Positions 25,511-35,179 of a stretch of DNA of 64,000 nucleotides are shown piece after piece. Every line of letters starts with the position of its first letter. The first letter of the stretch is position 1. The translations under genes and the position numbers were made by a program. The notes below the pieces were generated by a model. It was given only the letters and a program-made list of their open reading frames with translations. It had not been told where the DNA came from and ran no database searches. Origin of the DNA: Sphingomonas sp. SORGH_AS_0950 (GTDB lineage: Bacteria > Pseudomonadota > Alphaproteobacteria > Sphingomonadales > Sphingomonadaceae); the NCBI RefSeq assembly GCF_030818415.1, contig NZ_JAUTAE010000001.1, positions 2,153,501-2,217,500 of the forward strand. The letters are read 5' to 3'.

Positions 25511-27301
25511 ATGTCCCACTCTGCCCGTCTTGCCGCCCTTCGTGCCGAACTGGCATCCCTTGGCCTTGACGGTTTCGTCGTCCCGCTGACCGACGAGCAT
25601 ATGAGCGAATATGTCGGCGACTATGCGCAGCGGCTGGGCTGGCTGACCGGGTTCGGCGGTTCGGCGGGCAGCGCGGTGGTGCTGGCGGACAAGGCGGCGA
25701 TCTTCACCGACGGGCGCTATACGCTCCAGGTGCGCGAGCAGGTGTCGGGCGACGACTATGCCTATATCCCCGTGCCGCAGGACAGCGTGGCGGGCTGGCT
25801 GGGCCGCGAGACGGCGGCGGGGCAGCGGATCGGCTACGACCCGTGGCTGCACACCCGCCAGCAGGTCGCCGACATGACCGCCGCGCTGGCCGACCGCGAC
25901 GCGGAACTGGTCGCGGTCGGCGCCAATCCGATCGACGCGATCTGGACCGACCGCCCCGCCCCTTCGCCCGCCGTGATGACGGTGCAGGACGATGCGGTGG
26001 CGGGCGAGAGCGCGGCGGCCAAGCGCGCGCGGATCGGCGAATGGCTGGCCGAGCAGCGCGCCGATGCGGTGGTGCTGTCGGCGCTGGACTCGATCGCCTG
26101 GACGCTCAACGTGCGCGGCACGGACGTCGCGCATACGCCGGTCGCCTTGTCCTATGCGATCGTCCATGCGGATGGCGAGACCGACCTGTTCGTCGCGCCG
26201 GACAAGATCACACCCGAGGTCCGCGCGCATCTGGACAATGCGGTGCGGCTGCACGACCGCGCGGCGTTCGAGGGCTATCTGACCGGCTTTGCGGGCAAGC
26301 GCGTGGTCGCCGATCCCGAGCGCGCGGTCGCTGCCATCGCGCAAGCGCTGGAGGCGGGCGGGGCCAAGGTGCTGGCGCTTCGCGATCCCGTCGTGCTGAC
26401 CAAGGCGATCAAGAACACCGCCGAGGTGGCCGGGCACCGGGCCGCCTCGGTCCGGGACGGCGCGGCGATGGTGCGCTTCCTGCGCTGGGTCGAGAGCGAA
26501 TGCCCCAAGGGCGGGCAGACGGAGCTGTCCGCCGCCGCCCGGCTGCTGGCGTTCCGCGAGGCGACGGGGCTGCTCAAGGACACCAGCTTCTCGACCATCT
26601 CGGCGACCGGCGCGCATGGTGCGAGTCCGCATTATCACGTCACCGAGGAGTCCAACGTAGCGATCGAGCCGGGCCAGCTCTTCCTGATCGACTCCGGCGG
26701 GCAGTATCAGGACGGCACCACCGACATCACCCGCGTCATGCCGATCGGTGCGCCCACGGACGAGATGCGCGACCGCTTCACCCGCGTGCTGAAGGGGCAT
26801 ATCGGGCTGGCGACGGCGGTGTTTCCGGACGGGACGCTGGGCGGGCACCTCGACTCGCTGGCGCGGCGGCCGCTCTGGGAGGTCGGCCTGGATTATGCGC
26901 ATGGCACCGGCCACGGCGTCGGCGCATACCTGTCGGTGCATGAGGGGCCGCAGCGTATCGCCGCACCCAACTATCCCGGCGGCGCCGCGATGGAGCCGCT
27001 GCGCGCGGGCATGATGCTGTCCAATGAGCCGGGTTATTACAAGGCGGGCGAGTATGGCATCCGCATCGAGAATCTGGTGCTGGTCGAACCGCGTGAGATT
27101 GCGGGCGCAGACCGGGACATGCTGGGGTTCGAGACGCTGACCCTGTGCCCGATCGAGCGGACGCTGATCGTGGCGGACCTGCTGACGGCGGAGGAGCGGG
27201 ATTGGCTCAACGCGTATCATGCGCGGGTGGCGGAGGTTCTGGCGGCCGAGCTGGAGGGCGCGGATCGCGACTGGTTGCTGGAGAAGTGTGCGGCAATCTG
27301 A
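25511..27301 (+). CDS. pepP: Xaa-Pro aminopeptidase (M24 family)
   Basis: A 596-residue enzyme that removes N-terminal residues linked to proline. Two creatinase-type N-terminal domains are followed by a pita-bread domain with the metal ligands: Asp in IDSGGQYQDGTTDITR (two Asp), His in AHGTGHGVGAY, Glu in MMLSNEPGYYKAGEYG and Glu in GIRIENLV. The size corresponds to the longer eukaryote-like APP-1/XPNPEP1 form, common in alphaproteobacteria. No signal peptide is present. A large repeat region follows. Confidence 0.93.
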   Translation: MSHSARLAALRAELASLGLDGFVVPLTDEHMSEYVGDYAQRLGWLTGFGGSAGSAVVLADKAAIFTDGRYTLQVREQVSGDDYAYIPVPQDSVAGWLGRETAAGQRIGYDPWLHTRQQVADMTAALADRDAELVAVGANPIDAIWTDRPAPSPAVMTVQDDAVAGESAAAKRARIGEWLAEQRADAVVLSALDSIAWTLNVRGTDVAHTPVALSYAIVHADGETDLFVAPDKITPEVRAHLDNAVRLHDRAAFEGYLTGFAGKRVVADPERAVAAIAQALEAGGAKVLALRDPVVLTKAIKNTAEVAGHRAASVRDGAAMVRFLRWVESECPKGGQTELSAAARLLAFREATGLLKDTSFSTISATGAHGASPHYHVTEESNVAIEPGQLFLIDSGGQYQDGTTDITRVMPIGAPTDEMRDRFTRVLKGHIGLATAVFPDGTLGGHLDSLARRPLWEVGLDYAHGTGHGVGAYLSVHEGPQRIAAPNYPGGAAMEPLRAGMMLSNEPGYYKAGEYGIRIENLVLVEPREIAGADRDMLGFETLTLCPIERTLIVADLLTAEERDWLNAYHARVAEVLAAELEGADRDWLLEKCAAI

Positions 27302-27303
27302 TT

Positions 27304-27552
27304 TTTCACGCGAAGGCGCGAAGGCGCGAAGAGAAAGAAGGTTGGTTCGCGCGGAGGCGCGGAGACGCGGAGGTGTCTCGCCCGCCGCGCCAGCGGCCCT
27401 TTTATCTCTGACGCTGACGAATAGAGGGCGCTGCGCGCGTCATGTCCTCTCTGCGCCCTCTGCGCCTCTGCGCGAATAAAACTTCTTCTCCGCGTCTCCG
27501 CGCCTCCGCGCGAACCAACCTTCTTCGCGGCTTCGCGGCTTCGCGTGAACAA
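27304..27552. repeat. Long intergenic inverted repeat of GC-rich CGCGGAGG-type units
   Basis: The left part (27304-27375) contains GCGAAGGCGCGAAGGCGCGA and GCGCGGAGGCGCGGAGACGC. The right part (27482-27552) is its reverse complement with few mismatches (CTCCGCGTCTCCGCGCC and CTTCGCGGCTTCGCGGC). The stem could reach about 65 bases, separated by about 105 bases. It lies between pepP and the glutamate dehydrogenase gene; I see no gene in 27302-27654. A short palindrome CCCCGGCCTTCGCCGGGG follows at 27616-27635. Confidence 0.8.
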
Positions 27553-27654
27553 AAACACCGCGCGGGAGAGGCCTCCCACGCGGCGTCTTGCGCGCCTCAC
27601 ACGGCAAAGGAACTGGGCCCCGGCCTTCGCCGGGGAACAGTGTTCCCTTTCCCC

Positions 27655-30600
27655 TTACCGCCCCAGCAGCACCCGCGCCTGGCCCGCGATCTGGGCCAGC
27701 ATCGCGGCGTTGGGCTGTGCCGCCAGGCGGGCCCGGTCGATCACCGCCTTGAACTGACCCACACGCGCGGCGTTGCGCTCCAGCCAGGCTTCGACCGCCG
27801 CTTCCGGGTCGGTCGCGCCCGCACGACCGAGGAAGTCGAGCCGCTGCTGCTGGAAATCGCGCGCCAGCCCTGCGATCAGCAGGCGTTCCCACGGATCGCT
27901 GGGGTTGATCCGCGCCGCCTGACCCTGTGCCCAGTCGAGGCCCAGCGCCTGGCCCAGACGGGTAAAGGCATGGGTCAACCGCGTCTCGTCCAGCGACAGA
28001 CGCTGGCCCAGATCAGCCAGCCCCACCGCACCGTCGAGTTCGGACACCCGCACCACCCGCGCCGCGAGTTCGGCCGGAGCCCCCGCCTCTTCGAGCACGG
28101 CGACGACCCGTGCGCTCTGCGCCTTGGCCTCGTCGCGCAGCAGCGCGGGCGTTTCGGCCGCCAGCCGCTCGATCCCCGGCTGCAACCGCTCCAGCGCCGC
28201 GCCCGGTGCGGTCCCGGCGGGCATGGCACGCAGCAGGTCGGCGATCTGCGAGCGGGTCGCCCGCGCCACCTCGTCGAACAGCGCGATGCGGGCGGCTTCG
28301 GGCATCGCCGCCGTCTCGATCGCGGTCCACAGCCCGCCCAAGTCGAACAGCCGCTCGACCACGACGAACATCGCCGCGATGTCGGCCATCGCCGCGCCTT
28401 CCTCCTCCGCCAGTTCGAAGGGGTGGAGGATGCCCAGCCGGTTGACGATGCGGTTGGCAAGTTTGGTCGCGACGATCTCGCCGCGCAGGCGATGCTGGTC
28501 GATCGCCTCGCCGAACGCTTCCCGCATCGCGGGCGGGAAGGCCGCATGCAGATCGGGGCGCAGTTCGTCGTCCAGCGCCAGCGGGCTGGTCTCGATCGCG
28601 TCCTGCAGGGTCAGCTTGGCCGTCGCCAGCAGCACCGCCAGTTCGGGCCGGGTCAGCGGAATCCCGTCCTGCCCGCGTCGCAGCAACACGTCGTTGCTGC
28701 CCAGCCCCTCGACCGCGCGGTCGAGCCGTCCGGCGCTCTCGAAGATCTCGATAACGCGGACATAGCTGGGCATCGCGCCCGCCCCGTCCGCCTCGGCGAT
28801 CGACAGGCCGAGCGTCTGGAGCCGGTTATCCTCCAGCACGATATGCGCCACGTCATCGGTCATCGACGCCAGCAGCGTGTTGCGGTCGTCCTCCGCCAGA
28901 CGGCCCTCGATCATCTCGCGGTTGAGCGCGATCTTGATGTTGACCTCGTTATCCGAACAGTCGACGCCCGCCGAATTGTCGATGAAGTCGGTGTTGATCC
29001 GCCCTCCCCGCTCGGCAAAGGCGATGCGCGCGGCTTGCGTCACGCCCAGATTGGCGCCCTCGCCGATGGCGGTGACGCGAAGATCCTCGGCATCGACGCG
29101 CAGCCGATCGTTGGCCGGATCGCCGACCTGGACGTTATTCTCCGCCGCCGCCTTGATGTAGGTCCCGATGCCGCCGAACCAAAGCAGGTCGGCCGGGGCC
29201 TTGAGGATCGCCGAGATCAGCGCCGCCGGTTCGAGCGACGTGGCGGTGATGCCCAGCGCCTCGCGCACTTCGTCCGACAGCGGGATGGTCTTGGCCGAAC
29301 GCGGGAAGACGCCGCCGCCCGCCGAGATCAGGCCGGTATCATAATCCGCCCAGCTCGACCGGGGCAGCGCGAACATCCGCGCGCGTTCGTCCCAGCTCGT
29401 CGCGGGGTCGGGATTCGGATCGAGGAAGATGTGGCGATGGTCGAACGCCGCGACCAGCTTGATCGCCTTGGACAACAGCATCCCGTTGCCGAACACGTCG
29501 CCCGACATGTCGCCGCAGCCGACGACGCGGATGGGCTGGGTCTGCACATCCACGCCCCGCTCGGCGAAGTGGCGCTGGACCGAGACCCAGGCGCCCTTGG
29601 CGGTGATGCCCATCGCCTTGTGGTCATAACCCTGGCTGCCCCCGGAGGCGAAGGCGTCGCCCAGCCAGAAGCCGCGCTCCAGCGCCAGCGCATTGGCCAC
29701 GTCGGAGAAGGTCGCGGTGCCCTTGTCGGCGGCAACGACGAAATAGGGATCCTCGCCGTCCAGCACGCGCACGCCCGCCGGGTGCACCACCGCGCCCTCG
29801 ACGATATTGTCGGTGATCGACAGCAGCGCGCGGATGAACACGCGGTAGCTTTCCTTGCCCTCGGCCGCCCAGCCGTCACGGTCGGTGACGGGCGAAGGCA
29901 GCTGCTTGGGGTAGAAACCGCCCTTCGCGCCCGTGGGCACGATGACCGCGTTCTTCACCCGCTGCGCCTTCATCAGCCCCAGAATCTCGGTGCGGAAATC
30001 GTCGCGGCGATCCGACCAGCGAAGCCCGCCGCGCGCGACGGGTCCGGCACGCAGATGGATGCCCTCGACACGGGGGCTATAGACCCACACCTCGCGCCAG
30101 GGTAGCGGCGCCGGGAGCCCCGGAATCCTGTGGCTGTCCAGCTTGAACGCCAGCGCTTCCTTGCCCGCCTCTGCAAAGGCGTTGGTGCGCAGGGTCGCCG
30201 CGATCATGTCGCGGAAGCTGCGCAGGATACGGTCGTCGTCGATCGCCGACACGGCATCCAGCCCCGCCGCGATCGCGGCATCGGCGGCGGCGATATCGCC
30301 CTGCGCCTTGGGATCATGCGCGGCGCTAAACCGCTCGATCAGCGCGGTCGCCAGCTTGGGTGCCCGGCGCAGCGCGTCGACCACGGTAGTCAGCCCATAA
30401 GGCAGCCCAGCCTGGCGCAAGTATCGGAACCAGGCGCGGAACAGCACCACCGCCTGCGGGCTGAGGCCGACATCGACGATCAGCCGGTTGAACGCGTCAT
30501 TCTCCGCCTTGCCCTCCAGCACGGCGGCGATCGCCCCCTCCAGCACCGCCGCGCCCTTGGGCTCGGTGGTCGCCTCGGTCTCGACGATGAAGTCGTGGAC

Positions 30601-32268
30601 GAAGGGATCGGCATCGTCGCGCAGCCGCGTCGGCAGCTCGCCGATCACGCGGAAGCCGAAATTCTCCAGCACCGGGACCGCGTCCGACAAAGGCAGCGCG
30701 CCGTTCAGCTTATAGATCTTCAGCTGGCGGTCCTGCCCCGGCTGGACCGGGAACAGGCGCACCGAGCGGCTCCCCTCATTCTCCAGCGACGACAGGCGCA
30801 GAATGTCGGCGGCGGCTTCGGCCGCGTCACTGACATTGCGGTAATTGGTCGGGAAGCCATTGGCCCAGCGCAAGGCCAGCCGCGCCGCACGGGGCGCGGG
30901 CACCTGCTCGGCCAGCGCCGCCTCGACATCGGGCATCCAGCCGCGCACCATCTTGCGCAGCCGCTCGGACAGCGCCGCCGTGTCGGGCAGGCGGCCGTCC
31001 TGGCGCAGGTCGATCGTATAGCGGATCAACGCGACGACGCCGTCCTCCAGCGCGATCGACCAGTTGAGCAGCGAGCCGTTCGCCGCCTCACCCAGCATGT
31101 CGCCGATCGCGACACGCCGCGCAGTGGTCAGTTCGTCGCGCGGCAGCCAGACAAAGGCGAACAGATGGCGCTGCAACACCGACCGGATCAGCACCAACTC
31201 GGGGCGCGGGCGATCGGCCAGCGACATGGCGGTCAGGGCCAACGTCTCCAGCGCCTCGGCCGGGAAGGCGGTGACCAGATCATGCGGCAACGCGGTCAGC
31301 GCATGGGTCAGCGCCTTGCCGGTATGGCCGCGCGGGTCAAAGCCGAACTTGGCCTGGAGCGCGGCGAGCCGCGTGCGCAGCACCGGCACCTCATGCGGCG
31401 GGCTGGCGAGCGCGGCGCTGGTCCACAGACCCGCATGGATCGACAGGCCGACGACGCGGCCCTCCTCCATCACCGGCACCAGCACCAGGTCGAGCGGTAC
31501 CGAGCGATGCACGGTCGAGATCGCGTTGGACTTGAGCAGCAATGGCGCCGCCCCACCTTGTGCGAAATAGTCCAGCGCCCGCTGACGCGAGGTGTCGGCG
31601 AGCAGCGGCACCTTGTGCGGCGTCCGCGCCACGCCCAGCGCGGGTGCGTCGCGGCCATCCTCGAACCATTTCTCATGGCCCAGCAGCGTCAGCTTGCCGC
31701 CCAGGAACCACAGCAGCAGCGCGGCTCCCTCGCCATTCTTTTCGCCCAGCGTGGTCGCATCGGCGGCCAGCGCGTCCTGCAACCCCGACCAGTCGGCCAC
31801 GGCGGCGCGGACATCGGCCAGCACGGCGCGCAGATCGTCGACCAGCCCGCGCCGGTCGCGCGCATCGGCGCGTTCCATTTCCAGATAGATGAAGGATTCG
31901 GACCGGCCGCCGGTGCCGATCGCCTGAAGCTGTCCCTCGGCATCGCGGGTCACGGGCAGGACGGGGTGGATCACCCGGTCGATCGCGATTCCGTCCGCGC
32001 CGACCATCGCCGCGATCGAATCGACCAGGAAGGGCATGTCGTCATTGACGATGGCCAGCCGCATCCGGCGGTGCGTGTCGTCGCCCGACATCGGCTCCAG
32101 CGCGATCGACGGCTCTCCCGGCGACCGCTGCTGGGCCACCCCCGCGACGAAGGCCGCCGCGGCAGCCACCTCCGCGGGGCCGAACCCCTGCAATTCCGCC
32201 GGAAGGGCGCCCTGGGTCAGCCGTGCGGCAATCGCGTCGGCCATCGGATGCGACATATTCGGTGCCAT
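27655..32268 (-). CDS. NAD-specific glutamate dehydrogenase, large (GDH180-type)
   Basis: A 1537-residue protein of the large NAD-GDH class (usual length about 1600). N-terminal ACT-like regulatory regions cover roughly the first 650 residues. The catalytic dehydrogenase part contains VIVPTGAKGGFYPKQLP (near residue 778), GYDHKAMGITAKGAW, VVGCGDMSGDVFGNGML and INTDFIDNSAGVDCSDNEVN. It deaminates glutamate to 2-oxoglutarate, feeding carbon into the TCA cycle and supplying ammonia. The C-terminal region has no enzyme signature. Its 3' end lies beside a repeat. Confidence 0.95.
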   Translation of the reverse strand: MAPNMSHPMADAIAARLTQGALPAELQGFGPAEVAAAAAFVAGVAQQRSPGEPSIALEPMSGDDTHRRMRLAIVNDDMPFLVDSIAAMVGADGIAIDRVIHPVLPVTRDAEGQLQAIGTGGRSESFIYLEMERADARDRRGLVDDLRAVLADVRAAVADWSGLQDALAADATTLGEKNGEGAALLLWFLGGKLTLLGHEKWFEDGRDAPALGVARTPHKVPLLADTSRQRALDYFAQGGAAPLLLKSNAISTVHRSVPLDLVLVPVMEEGRVVGLSIHAGLWTSAALASPPHEVPVLRTRLAALQAKFGFDPRGHTGKALTHALTALPHDLVTAFPAEALETLALTAMSLADRPRPELVLIRSVLQRHLFAFVWLPRDELTTARRVAIGDMLGEAANGSLLNWSIALEDGVVALIRYTIDLRQDGRLPDTAALSERLRKMVRGWMPDVEAALAEQVPAPRAARLALRWANGFPTNYRNVSDAAEAAADILRLSSLENEGSRSVRLFPVQPGQDRQLKIYKLNGALPLSDAVPVLENFGFRVIGELPTRLRDDADPFVHDFIVETEATTEPKGAAVLEGAIAAVLEGKAENDAFNRLIVDVGLSPQAVVLFRAWFRYLRQAGLPYGLTTVVDALRRAPKLATALIERFSAAHDPKAQGDIAAADAAIAAGLDAVSAIDDDRILRSFRDMIAATLRTNAFAEAGKEALAFKLDSHRIPGLPAPLPWREVWVYSPRVEGIHLRAGPVARGGLRWSDRRDDFRTEILGLMKAQRVKNAVIVPTGAKGGFYPKQLPSPVTDRDGWAAEGKESYRVFIRALLSITDNIVEGAVVHPAGVRVLDGEDPYFVVAADKGTATFSDVANALALERGFWLGDAFASGGSQGYDHKAMGITAKGAWVSVQRHFAERGVDVQTQPIRVVGCGDMSGDVFGNGMLLSKAIKLVAAFDHRHIFLDPNPDPATSWDERARMFALPRSSWADYDTGLISAGGGVFPRSAKTIPLSDEVREALGITATSLEPAALISAILKAPADLLWFGGIGTYIKAAAENNVQVGDPANDRLRVDAEDLRVTAIGEGANLGVTQAARIAFAERGGRINTDFIDNSAGVDCSDNEVNIKIALNREMIEGRLAEDDRNTLLASMTDDVAHIVLEDNRLQTLGLSIAEADGAGAMPSYVRVIEIFESAGRLDRAVEGLGSNDVLLRRGQDGIPLTRPELAVLLATAKLTLQDAIETSPLALDDELRPDLHAAFPPAMREAFGEAIDQHRLRGEIVATKLANRIVNRLGILHPFELAEEEGAAMADIAAMFVVVERLFDLGGLWTAIETAAMPEAARIALFDEVARATRSQIADLLRAMPAGTAPGAALERLQPGIERLAAETPALLRDEAKAQSARVVAVLEEAGAPAELAARVVRVSELDGAVGLADLGQRLSLDETRLTHAFTRLGQALGLDWAQGQAARINPSDPWERLLIAGLARDFQQQRLDFLGRAGATDPEAAVEAWLERNAARVGQFKAVIDRARLAAQPNAAMLAQIAGQARVLLGR

Positions 32269-32348
32269 GGGTGCAAGTCCTAGGCTTGGGCTTCGCGCCG
32301 CTCAACCCTTTGCCGACAGAGAAAAGATGTTGCGCCGCAGCGCAATTT

Positions 32349-33164
32349 TCATTGCGACGCGCGCAATACCCTGTCGGCCAGCCGCTCGTCATCGACGACC
32401 GATCCCAGGACGGCGATGCGGCCGCCCTGCGTCACCCGCCCGACCACGACGACCGGGCTTCCGACCGCCGCGCCGGTGTCGAACAAGACATGGCCGAGCG
32501 GCGCGGGATCGGCGCGCGCGCGACGCAGAGGCGGCTTGGGCGCCTCGTCCCACAATGTCCCGCCCGTCGCGGGCGGCTCCATCTGCGCCATCGAATCGAG
32601 CAGCGCGGAATCGAGCGTCGCCTGCAACAACGGATCGGCCAGTTCCTTCCAGCTGACGACGCCGTGGATGAAGTCGATCGTCCGGCCATCGGACGAATAG
32701 GGCAGCAGGATCGCACGGTACAGCGTGGTGCGGCCGCGCGCGTTGACGAACTCCGCCTCGAACCCGGCAGGCGCCTTGTCGCTCAGGATCTGGCCATAAT
32801 GCCCGACCATCCGCGCCAGGAGCGACCCCTGCGGCAGATCGGCAAGCGTTCCGGGCCGCCCGTCCAGATCGCCCTCCCCGCGCAGGGCCTGGCCGATATA
32901 GGCGATCGCCGGATCGCCCGACCGCCCCCGAAAATCCAGCAGCACCGAATTGCCCGCGAAATCGGCGATCGCCTCGGGATCGAGCGCGGCGATCGGCGGA
33001 TAGGGCGCTTCGCCCAGCAGCGAGGCCCAATGGTGATAGGCGCGCGCATGCAACCGCCGCTCCACGCCGCCCAGCGCGAACAGCACGTCGTCAGCCTCTC
33101 CCACCCCGCTCGCGTCGACGGGGAGAGCCTCGTTCAGATCCGGCCCGGTGGTCATGACTGTCAT
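32349..33164 (-). CDS. PAS-like domain protein of unknown function
   Basis: A 271-residue protein. A PAS-like segment runs from RRLHARAYHHWASLLGEAPY through VLLDFRGRSGDPAIAYIGQA to AEFVNARGRTTLYRAILLPY, similar to PAS_5-type domains. The C-terminal 90 residues carry ATLDSALLDSMAQMEPP and a possible beta-sandwich, with no enzyme motif. It may sense a small ligand or redox state. It lies 80 bases upstream of the glutamate dehydrogenase gene on the same strand, so co-transcription is possible. Confidence 0.65.
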   Translation of the reverse strand: MTVMTTGPDLNEALPVDASGVGEADDVLFALGGVERRLHARAYHHWASLLGEAPYPPIAALDPEAIADFAGNSVLLDFRGRSGDPAIAYIGQALRGEGDLDGRPGTLADLPQGSLLARMVGHYGQILSDKAPAGFEAEFVNARGRTTLYRAILLPYSSDGRTIDFIHGVVSWKELADPLLQATLDSALLDSMAQMEPPATGGTLWDEAPKPPLRRARADPAPLGHVLFDTGAAVGSPVVVVGRVTQGGRIAVLGSVVDDERLADRVLRASQ

Positions 33165-33299
33165 CCTCGCTATCCGGTCCAGTCATGGCGCCGTTATCGT
33201 TAACGACATGTAAAGATGCCAAAGCCGCTTGCCAGCCCCCAACAGACCTGTTAAGCGCCGCCACCTCGACCGGACACCAGCCGGTTCGACCGATGAAGG

Positions 33300-33375
33300 G
33301 CCGCTTTAGCTCAGCTGGTAGAGCATCGCATTCGTAATGCGGGGGTCACAGGTTCGAGTCCTGTAAGCGGCACCA
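33300..33375 (+). tRNA. tRNA-Thr (anticodon CGU)
   Basis: A 76-base cloverleaf with acceptor ends GCCGC and GCGGC, D-loop AGCTCAGCTGGTAGAGC, anticodon loop TTCGTAA (CGU) on stem CGCA/TGCG, T-loop GGTTCGAGTCC and an encoded CCA. It reads ACG codons. Confidence 0.97.
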
Positions 33376-33812
33376 TCCCCCAAAAAACATTGAAAAAGCA
33401 ATCGCTTGGGCAACAGCCTCGTGCCGATCGTAGCCCGCTGGTGTTGCCCTGCCTCTTGTCATGTGGCTTGACGCAAACATTTCGGTCTGACCGCTCGATT
33501 GATGGATGGGGAGCCTTTGCAGTCCCGACGCTCGGCTCCGCGATTGCGGGCAGGCCTGCCAGGCCTTGACGCAGGCCGGAAGATTTCCCCGCTCTTGCCT
33601 CAGCGGGCATAGGGAAGTTGCGGAGCATCGCCGTCATCACGGCCGCCCACTCGCGCCACGTCGTCCCGTAACGCGAAGCGACCATGCCCCTTTCGCCCAC
33701 TGACCGAAACCAGCCGTATACGATCGTTCGGATATAAGGTGGTCCGGTGCCGACTCCGTCCCTGTGATGACGGAGGTGATCGTGCGCTTCGTCGATGCGA
33801 AGGACCTGACCC
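33376..33812. other. Intergenic region with no gene recognised
   Basis: After the tRNA there are 437 bases with no convincing gene on either strand. They contain a perfect 12-base palindrome (GGCAGGCCTGCC, 33549-33560), and a motif GAAAC (33705-33709) 15 bases before CGTT (33725-33728). The latter resembles an ECF-sigma promoter and is followed by TATAAG, about 85 bases before the first small exported ORF. Confidence 0.5.
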
Positions 33813-33935
33813 ATGACGCTTCCTGCCCTGACGCTGGCGACCGGCGCCCTTTGCGTGTCGGGCTCCGCGAGCGCCATCCCGGTGGGCGGCGCCCATGCCG
33901 GTCCGGGTGTCCATAGCCAGGGAGAGGGCCGTTGA
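33813..33935 (+). CDS. Small exported peptide, 40 residues
   Basis: ATG 33813 has AAGGA 9 bases upstream. The product begins MTLPALTLATGALCVSGSAS and ends with a Gly/His-rich tail. It looks like a signal peptide (cleavage near SASA-IPV) with a mature part of about 19 residues. Its TGA overlaps the TTG start of the MlaA-like gene (TTGA), as in coupled translation. Function not known; it may be a leader peptide. Confidence 0.4.
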   Translation: MTLPALTLATGALCVSGSASAIPVGGAHAGPGVHSQGEGR

Positions 33936-34858
33936 TCGCATTGTCGCTGGTCGCGATACTGGCGACCCCGTCGCTGCCCGTGCAGCGATCGGTGTCCCTG
34001 CCGCCGGATTTCGAGGCGGCCTCGATCGCGATCGAGGATGTCCATGCCTTCACCCCGCCCGAAGCCGCCGCCGCTCCCGCAACCGACAGCGACGCCGGCG
34101 AGGCGGAGGAGATCGTGGTGACCGCGAGCCGGCACCGCGCGAGCGATCCGCTGCGCGCGGTGAACGCCGCCGCCTTCGCACTGTCCGAGAAGGTGGACGA
34201 CGCCATCCTGGAGCCCGCCGCCCATGTCTATGAGCAGGCCGCGCCACGGCCAGTCCGCACCGGGCTGCGCAACTTCTTCGCCAATCTGCGCGAGCCGGTC
34301 GCCTTCGTGAACTTCCTCCTTCAGTTCAAGTTCGGCAAGGCGGCGGAGACGGTGGGCCGCTTCGCGATCAACTCGACGATCGGGCTGGCGGGGGTCGTCG
34401 ACATGGCGCGCCGGTGCCCCTTCCGTCTTCCGCGCCGCCCCAACGGCTTTTCGGACACGCTGGGCTTTTATGGCGTCAAACAGGGACCCTTCCTGTTCCT
34501 GCCCCTGCTCGGGCCGACCACCTTGCGCGATCTCGTCGGCGGTGCGGTCGACGGCATCGCTTCGCCGGTCGCGATCGGGGGGCCGTTCCGCAACCGCGCC
34601 TATATCGTCATCAGCAACGTCGTGCGGACGCTCGATCGCCGCGTCGAGATGGATGAAGAGTTGCGCGAGATCAGCGAACAGCCCGATCCCTATGCTGCCA
34701 GACGGGATCGCTATCTCGACCAGCGCGAGGCGCGGGTGCGGCGATTGAAGGGGCTGGGCGACCCGGACGCCGTGGTGGAGGAAACGCCCTATGGCCAGGT
34801 CGATCCGTCCGCGCCCCTCCCTGCCTGCCCGCGCCGGAAGGCCAGCCATGCGGGATGA
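33932..34858 (+). CDS. MlaA-like protein without a lipobox
   Basis: A 308-residue protein starting at TTG. Residues about 70-270 match MlaA/VacJ: ALSEKVDDAILEPAAHVYEQ, PRPVRTGLRNFFANLREPVA, RFAINSTIGLAGVVDMA, GFYGVKQGPFLFLPLLGPT and TLRDLVGGAVDGIASP. MlaA normally forms a ring in the outer membrane and removes misplaced phospholipids. Unusually the N-terminus has no Cys: MIALSLVAILATPSLPVQ, so it would not be acylated. A segment EEIVVTASRHR just before the MlaA domain matches the N-terminal TonB-box region of sphingomonad receptors. The C-terminus has an extra charged tail (RDRYLDQREARVRRLKGL). Confidence 0.85.
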   Translation: MIALSLVAILATPSLPVQRSVSLPPDFEAASIAIEDVHAFTPPEAAAAPATDSDAGEAEEIVVTASRHRASDPLRAVNAAAFALSEKVDDAILEPAAHVYEQAAPRPVRTGLRNFFANLREPVAFVNFLLQFKFGKAAETVGRFAINSTIGLAGVVDMARRCPFRLPRRPNGFSDTLGFYGVKQGPFLFLPLLGPTTLRDLVGGAVDGIASPVAIGGPFRNRAYIVISNVVRTLDRRVEMDEELREISEQPDPYAARRDRYLDQREARVRRLKGLGDPDAVVEETPYGQVDPSAPLPACPRRKASHAG

Positions 34859-34967
34859 TCGCCCCTGCCCCGCTGCCTTCGAAGCGCAGGATCGCGGAGC
34901 CCCCGCCCCGCTCCTGTCCCACCCGGCATGCCGCCCCGTTCCGGGCGGCTGGATCATAGGACGACCG

Positions 34968-35063
34968 ATGCGACTGATCGCTCTTTGCCTGACCTCTCTC
35001 CTCCTCTCGGCCACGCTGATCCCGAACACCGCGCATGGACAGGGTTGGACCTGGAACGGGTGA
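34968..35063 (+). CDS. Small exported peptide, 31 residues
   Basis: Starts at ATG 34968 with AGGA upstream: MRLIALCLTSLLLSATLIPN then THGQGWTWNG-like tail (TAHGQGWTWNG). The first 25 residues look like a signal peptide, leaving QGWTWNG-type mature peptide. An in-frame start at 34848 overlapping the MlaA-like stop would give 71 residues. Function unknown; weak gene-level evidence. Confidence 0.3.
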   Translation: MRLIALCLTSLLLSATLIPNTAHGQGWTWNG

Positions 35064-35179
35064 CGGACCTCGCCGTCGCGATTCAAAGGCAATGCCCCTT
35101 TCGCTCCGTCTGCTGAGTGAAGGCAGCGTGAAAAGCCCGCGCGCGGATCAGGGGCAGGCGGATGAAGGACGGGTATGTG

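Noticed and set aside
27442..30105. An 887-codon plus-strand frame opposite the glutamate dehydrogenase gene
   Set aside because: The product is Arg/Gln/Asp-rich with no family match, and the opposite strand encodes a well-conserved enzyme.
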